Assembly (NCBI RefSeq): GCF_022965805.1
Contig: NC_133101.1
Span: 48,626,342 to 48,690,341 of the forward strand
Direction: 5' to 3'
DNA: 64,000 bases
From: Primulina eburnea
Lineage: Eukaryota; Streptophyta; Magnoliopsida; Lamiales; Gesneriaceae
Below, piece by piece: positions 32,860-45,940 of the stretch. The stretch's first letter is position 1, and each line of letters begins with the position of its first letter. The notes beneath the pieces are model-generated. The model did no database searches. It had not been told where the DNA came from and saw nothing but the letters and a program-made list of their open reading frames with translations. A program made the translations under genes and the position numbers.

Positions 32860-35380
32860 AAATCAGTTTATGTAAATCGCATGCATGAAATTATTAAATT
32901 GATAATTTAGTTTAATTAAATGATTTTTAATGCATGATTGATATATTTTGAATATGAATAAATGTTTAATTTTTTACTTTAGCATGATTTCATTATTATG
33001 GATTTTCAAGTGAATATCGATGATTGACCGGGGATAGAGGATTAGAGACGATTAAGGTGTTAAGGATTAAAAGTTAAATTTTATTTTTGGTAAAGAAATT
33101 ATTTATTTTAAATGATTTACGAATTTTAGTAATAGTCAAATTTAAATTAATTAGTTTGAGCGAGTAAATTATGTAATTTATATGGGATTTTCTAAAATAG
33201 GTGTTTTAAATCTTTTAGATTGAGGCTTAATTATTTTATTAATTTTATGGGCTTAATTAATTATTTAAAACTAGTGCTAATTAAGCCCATTAATTAACTA
33301 ATCAACCCTAAAAGCCCTTTTTATGTAAACCCTAAACTAGTGCACGCATACACAACCTAAACACCTGGCAAACACACACACACACACACTCTTTCACGTA
33401 AAGGCTGGGCGTCTCGTCCTCCCTTGTTCTTCCCTCCAGCAACGCACACACAAATTCCTTGCACCCTAAGGTAGATTTCTAGTCGGTTTTTTCGAAAAAG
33501 AAAACATGTATAAATCGTCCCCCGTTCGTCATCTACACTCTATCGCACCGGTATTCGTATTTCGAGCGTTTCAAACGCAAAGACACATTTTAAATCCTTC
33601 TCTTTGTCACCATTCAAACTATATTATGCATTTTTAATGTTTTTTTGCATGAAAAACTTGTATGATTTTGGTTTTATAAAGTTGTAATGCATTATACATC
33701 GTCTCAAAGTTTAATGGATTCTTTGAACGTTTATTGATGCAAGTGAACATTGCAGTTGTAGGGTAATCTTGGAAGCAATGTCTAGATGTTATATGTATGG
33801 TTTTATAGGGTCTTATTTGTCTGGAAATCGACCTAAGGCTTGGGAGGCAGATTACATCAGCTGCATGCTCGTGTGTGCTTAGGGCCACGCAGAAGTTCTA
33901 TTTTCTTCTGGTCCGGCCGATCCCATATGGCATGGGGCTGCATGGAGGCTTGGTCCAAGTATTGAGGGGTTTCTAAGGTTGTGGTTTATGGCTTAGTTAA
34001 GGGCTAGAGTCATGAGGCCCAGGGCAAGCGAAAAGGCAAGGGGCTGCGCAGGTTCTCCATGCGTGTAGGTTCGGATTCTGCTACATGGCTTGCAGTCCAG
34101 AGGTGTTGCTGGTACTTGTGGTTGGTTCAAGGCTTATGGAGTCCCTAAGTCACTGGATTTGAGGGTCGTGATGGCTAGAGTTGAGGGTTAAAGGGGTTGC
34201 TCACTGGTTTGAGGTTGGAGATAGAGGGGCTCGTGGTAGGATGCTTGTGCGAGTGATTTAGGATGGAAGATTGGAGGGTGTGCAATTCTAGCAAGTTTAT
34301 GAAGTTGAGGGGCTTGTCCAGAGGTTTGGGTTGTGTCTTAGGAAGGTTTTTAGGGCCTGATTGTGTCCGGTTTCGAGTCGGGAAGAGTTAGGACGAAGGT
34401 TATACGCATACGGGTCGAAATGAGGCTTGGGTTGAGTCTTTTGTCATCGAGTCGTGGAACGTTGTAGCAAGTTTAGTCGCGTTATAGTCTGTAAATAAAT
34501 TTATGGGATGGCTTAGAGAGGACTCGGGTAGAGGTCGAAGGAATAAAATCGAGGAATTTAAAGTTTAGAGGTTTTTGGCAACGTTTTGAGAAAGTTCGAT
34601 AACCCGAAAAATATATTTTTTAGTTAAATGTAAAGTTTATGATTTTATAACTTATTTTCGATGTATGAAAGGTTTTTGATGGGAAAATATTTTTAATTAT
34701 GTTTTAAAATGTCTAGGCATGTTTATTTTATGATTTTCGAGGAAATTGTATTTTATATAAATGAAAGAAAAGTAAATATTTTAAAGGATGTGATTTGAAT
34801 GTGACACAGCAGATGTGTGAGGGATACATCGTAAAAATATAGGCCAAGGCCCAGTGACGAGAGTTGCCGACGCCCTACCGTCAAGTACCATACTTTATAG
34901 ATTGATCAATCGAACAAATGAGAAAGGATAGAAGATAAAAGATATATGATAATCACTTTTAATGATCAAACTTCACCCCAAAAATGATTTTATGATATAT
35001 GACGAGGAAAATGCTATATGATGTCGATGATTTTACATGATTTATGAAATTTTCTATGTCTATGATTTAAAAGTCAGATGCATTCTTGTAAAAGTATTTT
35101 AAATGCTTGTGCCTGGATAGTTATTATTTGCTATCATAGTTTGGACGTCTTGAGTCATTAGATTCACTAGATTTGAATAGTTGCAGGTGAGAAAAATGCT
35201 AAGGTTGGGGTCTTCGACTTTTGAATGGACTGGGCTGGACAGTTTTACGCATTGTTTTAAAGGGTTGAATGCAAAAACAAAAACAAAAATCGTTGAGGAA
35301 TTTTAAATACTTGATTTTATGGTTGTATGAGAAATTTTTGAAGAATTTGAAATTTATTTAGATATGGTATCAAACTAACT
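32860..35380 (+). mobile_element. LTR remnant G (Tekay-like), boundaries uncertain
   Basis: The order of landmarks copies family-A LTRs without close sequence identity: GCATGCATG-rich AT start, ACCGGGGATAGAGG, AAACCCTAAACTAG followed by a CA microsatellite (33369-33392), an untranslated G/T-rich middle, and near the end TTGAGTCATTAGATTCACTAG...TTGCAGGTGAG and TGGACTGGGCTGGACAG. No target duplication or exact ends found. 34010-34600 holds G-rich sequence with no coding signature. Confidence 0.5.
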
Positions 35381-35868
35381 TTTTATTTAGCAGTTACCAA
35401 ATTGAAGTTGTAATTACTTATATATGGTGAATAGTGGCTACATGAATAGTAATAAAAATTTAATATTATTTAATTAAAGTAAGAGTTAGGATCGTTTCAC
35501 TAAATGTGTTGGTGGAGTGCAAGAAGGTAATGGAAAGAAATGGGAGGTGAAATATCAAATACCTTGCATCGTTCTCGTTACAACATGATTGAGGACTGAA
35601 AATCCTGGAGAAGACGACTTGTCGGATGAGATGGGACTCTTTTGGCCTAGAATAGTCTCAGTTTTCATCGACTCTAGTGAACCGACACACATGTTGCGTG
35701 CTTATACAAGCTTGTACAATGTTTTTCATAATTCATTTTGTTTATATTTAAATGAAGATCAAAATGTAATTATAAAAAATAGTGAGAGATTACACTCACA
35801 TTTTGATATATGAATTAAAAATTTAATAGAAAAAAGAAAGAAAAAAACTCAAAAGTAATTGAACGTAT
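35381..35868. other. Spacer without recognisable feature
   Basis: AT-rich sequence between LTR remnants G and H. The 74-codon stretch at 35589-35813 has no recognisable domain or supporting context. Confidence 0.4.
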
Positions 35869-36995
35869 TGTCACGCCCTGAGACCGAGGCGTCGGTGACA
35901 TCCGGCATTGTTTATCAATTTTCAGGAAAACAATAAACCCCGTAGCAAATAGCCAAACACCAGTCTTTTTCATAAATAAATATTGTCTTTACAATGACAA
36001 CAGAATGAAAATTACATCAGTATTGCCGAAGCGAAATACAAAATAAATACAAAGTTTTGATCTTAGATCTTTTGATGCAATCACCAGCCCCAGAATGTTT
36101 CTTGCTCTTCATCATTCAATTTGTCCCCCTTCTTTTCTGGGGCGAGATGTAATGGTGAGTGCTTTGGAAAATACTAAGTAAGTGGGGACCGATCGATCAC
36201 CACAAATATATATAATGATAATTTAAAATAGATTTTCAAAACTTATTATATCGACTTATCATATAAGAACATTAACCAAATTAGATTCGAAAAGTAGAAT
36301 AAAGATTTTAAAAACAGTTCAGAACAGAACAAATTGGAACAAAAAGAACACTGTTATTCATCTCGTCATCTATGGTCAAATTGTCCCCTATATGTTAGTC
36401 CTCTAAGGGGTGAGACACCCACTGATGGGGGCCAGATAGAATACAGTTTTATGCCCACTGATGGGGGCTAGAACACAGTTTTATACACATTGATTGAGGC
36501 TAGACAGAATTTACAATCGTCATTCCATATGTGACTCAAATCATAACAATGTATTGCAAAATCAGATTCATCAGACAGTACTTAATAGAATTGTGAAAGG
36601 ACTCACCAGAATCAAAGAACATCGAACATAGAAGAAACATCGTACATCGATCGATATTTTTATCAAAATGAATAGAATTTTTCGAAAATGGGTTGACACA
36701 CATACAAGGATGCCATGATATACTTATACGAATTTTAAGTTACAAAGGAATACATAGCAAAAACCCACTTACAGTAATTTCGAAGATGTGGTTCGAAACT
36801 TGCTGATACTTAGAAAAATTGTATCCGAACTTGGACAGGAACCTAACAACGGTGTGGACAGCAATTCACAGCACTAAATAGCTGGAACAACTCTTCTTTC
36901 TTCCTTCTAGGTTGCGTCGGCCAAGAGGTATTTGTGAAGGGAGGGGCCACAATTTTGGTAGGATTTTTGGGAGTGATTTTCTTCAGCATGTGATG
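35869..36995 (-). mobile_element. LTR remnant H (TGTCACGCCC type)
   Basis: It begins TGTCACGCCCTGAGACCGAG on the plus strand, a terminus seen in plant gypsy LTRs. It contains two copies of CCCACTGATGGGGGC (about 36418-36480). It ends where a family-A LTR starts at 36996, so one side is cut. The minus-strand orientation is judged only from layout similarity to nearby LTRs. Confidence 0.45.
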
Positions 36996-37431
36996 TGTAA
37001 CATACCGTACTTTTAAACTATTTAAAATTTGCAAAAAATTAAAAATTTCTTAAATAATAAATAACTTTCAAATTTTGATCATCAATAAATTGTTTATCCA
37101 AAATCTTTGCAATAAAAGAGAACACAAATAAAGTTTTCCTGAGAAAAACACTTGTTTAAAGATCGTAAACCATAACGTGAAATCAGAGTATTAAAATCGT
37201 CATGCATAAAATCTTAAAACATGGGCGGTCCTCAGGTTTAGCCTCCTGCGCAGTCCAATCCGGCTCATTGGTCCCCACCCCTCGTCTCCTCAAAGTCATC
37301 CTCACCCACATCGATCAAGTCTAGTGAGTCTAAAGACTCAATATGTATAAACTGTAGATAGCAAGTACTACATAATAAAATCACATATTCACATGCATCT
37401 TTAAAGTAGGGCTTGCATACTTGAACGTAAT

Positions 37432-39368
37432 TGTAATGCTCGGTTACTCTTACTAATGATAATAATGTGTTTATGTCGTTTATTATGTAGTTATTTAGCT
37501 CATTAGATTTCACGTGAACATTGAAGTATCAATATTGAGATTGAACATGATTTTTATATTGTCTATGGTGTATTGAGAATCAATATGTGTCTAAATAATG
37601 ATAGTAAGATGTGTAGATAAACTAGTGTAATGAAAGTTGGTATGGGACCGCAGGAAATGAGATGAAAATATGGTAGTTCATACGGGTTTTAGCATAATGA
37701 TTTGAATATTGATCCAATTTGTGTGAGGCCATACCCATTAGAAAGCTAAGATATAATGCTACAACTTTTGTGTTTTGGGTTTTGTTCAAATCATGGTGGA
37801 AGACAAGCCAAAAGTGCCCCGAAGTGTGTCGTGTGTATCGTCATTCCTACAATGACACATTTTGGTATATTGAGCATACGTTTTTACTCAGACCTCCAAA
37901 TTACCTGAAACCAATTGGAGATTCAAGCCAAGATATAGGGCTACAACTTTCATGTTTATCATTTTTCATATTATGAACGGAAGAGACGTTTCTGGAGCAA
38001 TCTTTGATGAAGTATTGCGCAGAGGCAGAACAGGTGGCGCTCGGACGGTAGAAAATGACCGCTCGAGCGTCGGTGCACAAATTTTTCATCTTTTGGACAA
38101 AATATTTGGCGCCCGAGCGCCGCTGTGTATACGAAAAGATAAACTTTGACTTTCTAAGCCATTTCTTCGGTACCTTCCTTCCTTTATCAGCAAAAACTCG
38201 AAGTAAACCAAGAAACCCTTCCTCCAAAAGCTCTCTTCTTCATTCCTTTCATCACTTTGAGGTAAGAACTTAGTTCTCCATCACAAGAACTTCATAAGGG
38301 TATAAGTTTTCATCTCTTTTGGTTATTATTAATGTAGAGCAGCAAACTTCACCTAGAATAGACATAGTAATTGAATTATTTATATGTTTGACAGCATAGG
38401 AAAAAGAAAAATCGTCTCAAACCAGTGTTTTTACGCTTGGACTGTAAGTTGGCATGTTCTTGAATTAATATATGAGTAATATTATGATATCAAATGCTTC
38501 CCATTGATTATTGTTATATGTACATTGTTAGTATGTTTATTGATGAAACATAGCACCATATTCCACTTGTTTTGTATTAAATATGAAAGGAACTCATGAA
38601 TATTGAAGAGGGTGCTATGTCATGAACAAGAACATGAACGTGAAAAGAAAAAGACTGATTTTACATGATATAGAGCTTGTTGACATCATGGGTGGTTTTA
38701 AGTCCACCGAAGCTATTGGCCAATATATGTTCATGGGGCGTGGGGTTGCCAAAGGTTGCTCCCTGACGTCCAACACAGTAGTAGCTATATAATAAAGCAA
38801 GCACGGTAGAACAGGTCAACTAATGAGGCTCAAGTACAAAAATGAACATGAATATATGCTATGATACGACATGGTTTAAATATTCATTATTGTCATGACT
38901 TGATATGTATGTTCCTTCGACGCATATTGATGCGTACAAGTGCCAACTTATTGAGTTTTATAAACTCACGTAGCTCATGTATTACAGGATCCGGTAGTGA
39001 AGAGACATAGGATGCCGGTTCGCCAATGGATGCTAGTGACGTGCCTCACCTCGACAAGAACCGGGACTTCTTATTGTATAGCTTCCGCATATGTATTGTA
39101 CTAAAATATCTCAGGATTTGGACAAGTTTTACGATGTTTATGATGATACAAAGTATGCTTGTATATGAGAAAGGGTTTGAAACAAGTTTTACAATGTTTA
39201 TGTCTAGGGGTATAATGATATGGAATATGTTTGTATGTAAGAATACGATTGTATATACGTGTTGATGTTGTTGCTGGAGTTGAGTTTTGGCTTTTACAAG
39301 AATGTAGGGACATCATGCCAAAATTTTTATAAACCGTCAAATTGATACCCCTTGTTTGAGTTGATTCA

Positions 39369-39443
<75 letters not shown>

Positions 39444-39489
39444 GATTTGATTATGATAATCATGTCAAGTATAGAGTTAGGGTGTGACA
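37432..39489 (+). mobile_element. Solo LTR F (TSD GTAAT)
   Basis: The 2058-bp block runs TGTAATGCTCGGTTACTC to TTAGGGTGTGACA, flanked by GTAAT (37427-37431 and 39490-39494). Landmarks include ACAGGATCCGGTAGTGAAG near the 3' end, GC-rich semi-palindromes around 38033-38125 (for example GGCGCCCGAGCGCC) and an AT microsatellite. There is no internal domain, so it is a solo LTR. Confidence 0.87.
39372..39442. repeat. (AT)n microsatellite
   Basis: About 70 bp of near-pure AT dinucleotide with one interruption (TATTATAT), inside solo LTR F. Length is likely to be unstable and difficult to assemble. Confidence 0.95.
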
Positions 39490-42400
39490 GTAATAGCATA
39501 AACATACTTGAAATTTGAACGTAAAAGCATAAACGTAGAAGTGCCATCATCATAAAACTTTTCTTAAACATACTTGCATCATACATACTTGAGCATACGT
39601 AACATCATTTTGCGTAGAGATATGTTTTGAAGCAAGTTACCCATACATAAATGTGCCTGATCAGACTAAACCACAGTACTGGGCTGACAGGGAAAGTCCA
39701 CTACCACATACATGAGATCCCCAGTCATGATTTACCGGGTGGATTGGTCCTTGGTCATGTTTTACCACTTTCAAATCCTGATCTAAACCCGGTCATGCTT
39801 TACCGGAGTGGAGAGGTCCTCAGCCATGTTCGCCGACTTCCAAACCCGTTCATAATTTGGTCACAAGACATTTAGCATACCTCAAAAACATAAAAATATT
39901 TTCTTTTGCACGTCGAACATACTTACTTGGCGTTGAGGGATTCGTTGGATCTCGCTTGGGCCACTGCTACACATACTAATATGAGTTCGAATACCTATCT
40001 TGCATAACTTAGACGTATAGTCATGCTCACACCTAAAACTGACAAATTTCCTTACGAAATTCTAAATCTCTCGGGACTCGACCTCGTTTAATCACCGTAC
40101 TAAATCATGACATAAAACCCCAAAACAATCCTTAAATTATATTTATTTTTTTAGGAGTACACGACCCCTGTGTAAGAGTTCGGGTACTGGTCCGAGTAGA
40201 AGCTGTAATTTCGCATTTCGAAGGAAACAAGGGCACGGACCCGGTGTAAAGGTCCGGCTTTGGGTCTGTGTATCTACTGGAATTGTGAACCAACGGAATT
40301 CTCTACACTTGTGACTTAATCCTACTCACTTGATCATACGTACCGTAAACCTACACCTCAAGACCCATCTTAGGATGTTATGGTTGTAACGTACCGTACT
40401 TTTGCTAATTAAAATTTGCGGAAAAATTTGAAATTTTCTTAAAGAAAACGTGAACCTTCAAAATTAATTAAAAGAGTCAAACTGTACATCTCACAAGTTG
40501 TTGCAACAAAAGATTTGAAAGTTAAAGTTTGAAAAAGTATTCAATGTTTGCATAAAACGTAAAACATGACGGTCCTCGTGTTAGCCTCCCGCTCAGTCTA
40601 AACCTGCTCCTTGGTCCCCACCTCCAGCCTCTTCATAAACATCCTCACCTACATCGATCAATTCTAACGAGTCTAAAGACTCAACACGATAAACTGGAAG
40701 TAACGAGTAGTACATAATAAAATCACATGCAACTTTAAAATAGGGCGTGCGTACTTAAATTTTGAACTTGCGTAATAAAACTTAAACATACGTACATACA
40801 TACTTAGACGTGCCTTCAACATAAACTTTTCTTAAACATGCTTGCATAATTAAACATACATAACTTCATCATTTTGCGTAGAGGATTTTTCAAAGCAAGT
40901 GACCCATAACATATTTCGCCTGATCAGACTAAACCACAGTACTGGGCTGACAGAGGACGTATCCACTGCCACATATATGAGATCCCCGTTCATAATTTAA
41001 CGCTTTCCAATCCTGATCTAAACCCGTTCATAATTTAACGTGGTGGAGAGATCCTCGGCCACGTTCACCGACTTCCAAACTCATTCATAATTTGGTCACA
41101 AGACATTTAGCATACCTCAAAAACTTGAAATATTTCTTTTGCACGTCAACATACTTACTTGGCGTTGAGAGATTCGTTGGATCTCACTTGGGGCCGCTAC
41201 TGCACATACTAACATGAATTTAAATACTTGACTTGCATGTCTTGGACATAGGTACTCGATCTCACCACCAAAGTGAATAAGTAGCTTATGACATTCTAGT
41301 TCGCTCCGGCCTTGACCTCGTTTAATCATCTCACTAAATCATGACATAAAACCACAAAACAAATCCTATATTTTTACATAAATAAATTTTAACCATGGTG
41401 CTAAACCATGATATAGAACCCCGGATCAAATCCTAAAAAAAATTTAAATTTTATTTAGAGGGTTTACACGGACCCCGTGTAGGGGTCCGTGTACGGGTCC
41501 GGGTAGGCACTGAAATTTCGTATTTTTGAAGGAAAACGGACACGGAATCCGTGTAGGGGTTCGGGAAGGGGTCCGCGTAGGCACTGGACTTGCAAACTCA
41601 TGAAAATTCACTAACGTATTCATTCACCCTTTCAATCCAAGCCTAAGGACCATGAACCAACACTTCAAGACTCATCCTAGAATGTTATTACATTGATTCA
41701 AACCCATACAAACACCCCGAACGTTCCCAAACATCGACAAGTAACTTCAATACAACAATAACCCGTAATTCGGTATCGTTTCGCTTCCTACGACTTCTAT
41801 TACACCCCAAGCCAATCCCGACCCAAACTGAAACGACTTTGATTTTTTTTAAATCTTAAATCATAAATTCTAAATAAAATAATTTGACAATTTAAAACTC
41901 AAGTGCATGAAATAAAATCCTAAATCATCGACTAACCAAAAATTTCTAAATCGACCTTTAAAAAAATCGGCTAACAATAAAATTAAGCATAAAAAAAATC
42001 TCTAATAAAAATCATGAATATAAATCTTCAAATCATAAATCTATCTAGCTAGTGCGGAAACATAAAGGCCATCGGGTGTGTACTGCTGCACTCGATCGAC
42101 TCAATCGTCACCGCCTGCAAAAACCATCAAATCATGCATCATACAAACCTGTTGAGTCTAAAGACTTAACATGTTCTAAACATGGATAACAAATAATACA
42201 TATACATTCACATGCATTTAAAAATTATATTTTTATTTAAAATAATCTTTTGGACATAAATAAACCAGTTTAAAAATCATTGGAGCATAATTAAATCATA
42301 AATAGTAAAATCATTTAAAAATAAACTTTAAGCATAAATAAATCTTTTAAAAATCATTTAAAAAATAGCTTTGAGCATAAATAAATCTTTTTAAAAATCA

Positions 42401-43784
42401 TTTAAAAATAGCTTTAATCATCCTCATAAATCATATATCATAAAAATCATTTTTATCATAAGCTTTCAATCATATATCATTTTGGGTGAAGTTTGATCAT
42501 TGAAAGTGACTAGCTTTTATCATTTGGTCGACTGCAGTTTTAGCTCCACATGGTCCATGGGGGTGTGCACTAGGCTCCACCGTGAGAAATACGATCGTTG
42601 AGGTTCCCTCGGGGGCCTTTTCCCATAGACAGGGTCCCTCTGGGGCCTTGGCCCGTATATGGGTTCCCTCTGGGGCCTTTTCCCCTCACGTCATCCCCAC
42701 AAAAATCATATATCATAAATCATATCTTTTGTCACAGTCAATTCACATCCCTCAAAATATTTTTCATTTTCTTTAACAAGAATCATATAATAAGACAGCT
42801 TTCCAAAAATAACATTTAGACAGTAAAAATTGCACAACTTTACCATAAATCATAAAAATACATATTATCATCAAAATTATCATAATAAACCATAAAATAT
42901 CATTTTACATGCATAATGATCCTTCGGGATGCTGCCAATCGTTTTATTATTTTCCTAAGTGTAAAAAGACTGTTTTGCCCCTGGACGTAAAAATTCTCGA
43001 ATTTATCTTTTTCTAACATTTAATGACATAGGATTATTCTAAATAATTATTTAAGCTTACATGAATTTTCTCATATTTTTATTTGACTTAAATCGATGAC
43101 TTTTAAATTAATCTTTAAATAAGACATATTAACGCGTTTTAATCTCGAATTAAACCAAACCTTAATATAAAATTCCAAAATTGAAAAATTAGGCTTTTAA
43201 TATTTATTTAAGCTTAAATCTAAAATTTCATAATTTTATAAAGCTTAAAACTAGGCTTTTCAATTAATTTGTTAATTAGTGTTTCGTTCAACGATTAAAT
43301 TCCGAATAAATCCAAAACTCGTTATTTTGATCTCAAATTTTAAACATAACATTTTTAGTATTTATTATACCCTTCCAAGTCATGAGCCACCCCCGTGGAC
43401 ACATGGATTCAATTTTAGTTGTTTAATTTTCGAAATTGACCTTTAACCGATCAACCCGAGCCATCTCCCAATTTACTCGAGCCACGCCCGAGCCACCTCG
43501 AGCCGAACCCTAGCCAACCCACATAGGCACCCTCCTGACCAAGACCAGCCCATAGAACCAGGCCCTGTCCCGCGATAAAGCCTACTGAAACCGAACCCAA
43601 AATCTGTATGTGTATGTGCATGAGACTCATGTACTTCTAGGACTCTTAGCCAACCTAGGACACCTCCAGCCGAGCCACCATCGAGCCCAGCCGACCCTAA
43701 CCAACCCTGGACCACGCCAAGACCCTGCCCAGACCATCCCAGTCCCTTAAACCCCTGCAGCGAACCACCTGATGCCAAGTACAA

Positions 43785-45940
43785 TGTTAGAGTAGATGCC
43801 ATGCAAGCCAACGGTTGGCTAGGGATTTATTGACTCAAGTGAAATAAACAATCTTTATTTTTTAATATAATTTAACTTTTTATGGTCTTGTTATACTTTA
43901 TCTGTATACCCATGCAATCAGCATAGATAAAGTCCTTGATTATGCTTTAATACAAATGAATCGTAATTCGATGTTGAAACTCATTTGTAAGCACTACATA
44001 TTCTAAATTCGTTCCTAGTCGATTCAGCCGCCTAAAACATGGATAAAGGTCGCTTGAGCTCGAGACTAGCATCTGTGATGTTTTGTACTGCGTTTCTTGG
44101 TATGGGCATGGAGATGTCCAAACATGCAGATGGGTAGTCATATGATGATTATACCGAACAACCCTCACTCGGACTTTCCAAGTGGTTATCATTCATCGAG
44201 AGGATAAGTCTGTGGTTATGTTTTTACACCATTAGTCCTTACGACCCGGGACAACACTGAGGCTCTATATGCTAGGGCTGTGCTTTGACTCGTTTACCGG
44301 CTCCAGGAGAGTCATCAGGTGGCGAGGTAGGGTACAGTTGCGACACATATAGGAGCCAGTGCATTGTAGTCGAGGATTCACCGCTCACCTGCGGGTGTGG
44401 ATATCCTATGTGATCTGATGTAATAATAGTGCATAGAATCTCTGGCCAGAGTATGAGATGTACGTTGGAGAAGGAGTTCTCCAATAGTACACGCGATGCC
44501 ACTATTAAAGTTATCACATTGTTATCGAATTAATATGCAACCCTCGATGAACCAATGGTTGCAGATTCGATCGGGATATATGAGATGAAGGGACCGTACT
44601 GTACGTTAATCATAATCTACTGGTTCTTGCAGGCACTATCAGTGATACCTAGGGGATCATGGGGCGATGCTACTAGACGCTCTTACCATGATCCGATGGG
44701 TGCTATCAGAAATGAGTTCTGACATTCTTGATCAAGGTGTTGATGAAAAGAATGGGGCTAACTAGGGTAAGCCCGAATAAAGATTATGTCCTGAATCACA
44801 AAGAGTTGTGAACCCACGGCTAGCTGTATCCCTGAACCATTGAGTGTCACACAAGCACTTGATCGTTTGTTCCCGTTGAGAGAATAAATTCAAGGAGTTG
44901 AATTTATATTATGATATAGTAAATTCAAAGACTTGAATTTATGATAATTAAATTTTGAGAAAATAAATTCAAGGAGTTGAATTTATGAGATAATAAATTC
45001 AAGAAGTTGAATTTATGAAATTTGGAGGTGATAAATTCAAGTAGTTAAATTTATAATTTAAATATTAAATTCAAATGTTGAATTTATAATCGATATAATT
45101 TATTAAACTCAAAAGTTGAGTTTATTAAAAATTAAATTAAATATAGTGGGAAGTATGTTTAATGGGCTTGTAGGAGTATAAGTCCAACATACTAAATAAT
45201 TAAAGTTTTAATGGACTTTAATTAATTAATTAAACTAGTTGGACTAGCCCAATTAATTGATCAAGCCCATTAATGTTAATTATAGTAATTAGGTCATGGA
45301 ATTTTTATTTTAAAAATTTTGACCTAAAATCATAGCCTCCGCTAATTTTGATTGTGAGATTTTGAGAATCACAACCATAATCCTCCAAATATTTAGTTTA
45401 CTTAATTAATTTAATTAATTAAGCAAATGATAATTAAAAGGATTAAGATTTCATTATTCTCAAAAAGATTGAGATAGGATTCGTGAGTTTCAAGGAATAA
45501 AAGGAGAACAACTTTTCGGCTCTTCCAATTCCTCCAAGCATCTCTCGAAAAATCCATTCTCAAAACAAGAAAAATTTGGCCACTCAAATTGTTTGAGGTT
45601 GTGCCGGGTTTTAGTGTTTCATCTCAATGAAAAATATCTTCCAATATTTCTAGTGCAATTTGGAAAAGGATCATACAATTCAGTCGTGGACCTGATTAGA
45701 ATGAAAGAAAGGATTTCATAGAAGAAAGTTCGTAGGGATTCATCAAGAGCTAATCCGTTTATACCGGATTAGTTGGAGCCACGTGATTAATTTACAAAGG
45801 TATAATTTTTCTGACATCCTATGAATGTTTATTGTAAAAACCATACGAGCGTCCAAAGCAAAACATATTTTGATTGTCAAAATAAAATAAAAATTTTAAC
45901 TTCCGCTGCGTTTGAGCGCGTAGAAAACCGGGATCCAACA
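43785..45940 (+). mobile_element. Solo copia LTR (TSD TACAA) inside D
   Basis: The 2156-bp block runs TGTTAGAGTAGATGCC to ACCGGGATCCAACA and is flanked by TACAA (43780-43784 and 45941-45945). Start, end style (CTTCCGCTGCGTTTGAGCG) and internal blocks match the copia LTR at 9151-11179 on the opposite strand. There is no internal domain. It is the youngest layer in this nest. Confidence 0.88.
44880..45130. repeat. AAATTCAA/TTGAATTT palindrome array in copia LTR
   Basis: About seven units such as AAATTCAAGGAGTTGAATTT, with 4-6-base loops and variants (AAATTCAAAGACTTGAATTT; AACTCAAAAGTTGAGTT), separated by 15-40 bp. Each unit is an inverted repeat. Confidence 0.85.

Larger units (their letters stand above)
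36996..40384 (-). mobile_element. Family-A-like LTR M5, with solo LTR F inside
   Basis: It starts TGTAACATACCGTACTTTT and carries the usual blocks (GGTCCTCAGGTTTAGCC; ATCGATCAAGTCTAGTGAG), interrupted at 37432-39489 by solo LTR F. It continues to CCATCTTAGGATGTTATGG and is cut at 40385 by the start of M6. The palindrome array is decayed (about 40155-40280). Confidence 0.78.

Noticed and set aside
34010..34600. G/T-rich stretch as a possible exon region
   Set aside because: No open frame of useful length or domain; sits inside an LTR-like layout.
37719..38273. Frames within solo LTR F
   Set aside because: Inside an LTR with clean ends and target duplication; no family signature.
43473..43811. 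Gly/Trp-rich 112-codon frame in LTR D
   Set aside because: It translates a C-rich, low-complexity LTR stretch and crosses the boundary of the nested copia LTR.
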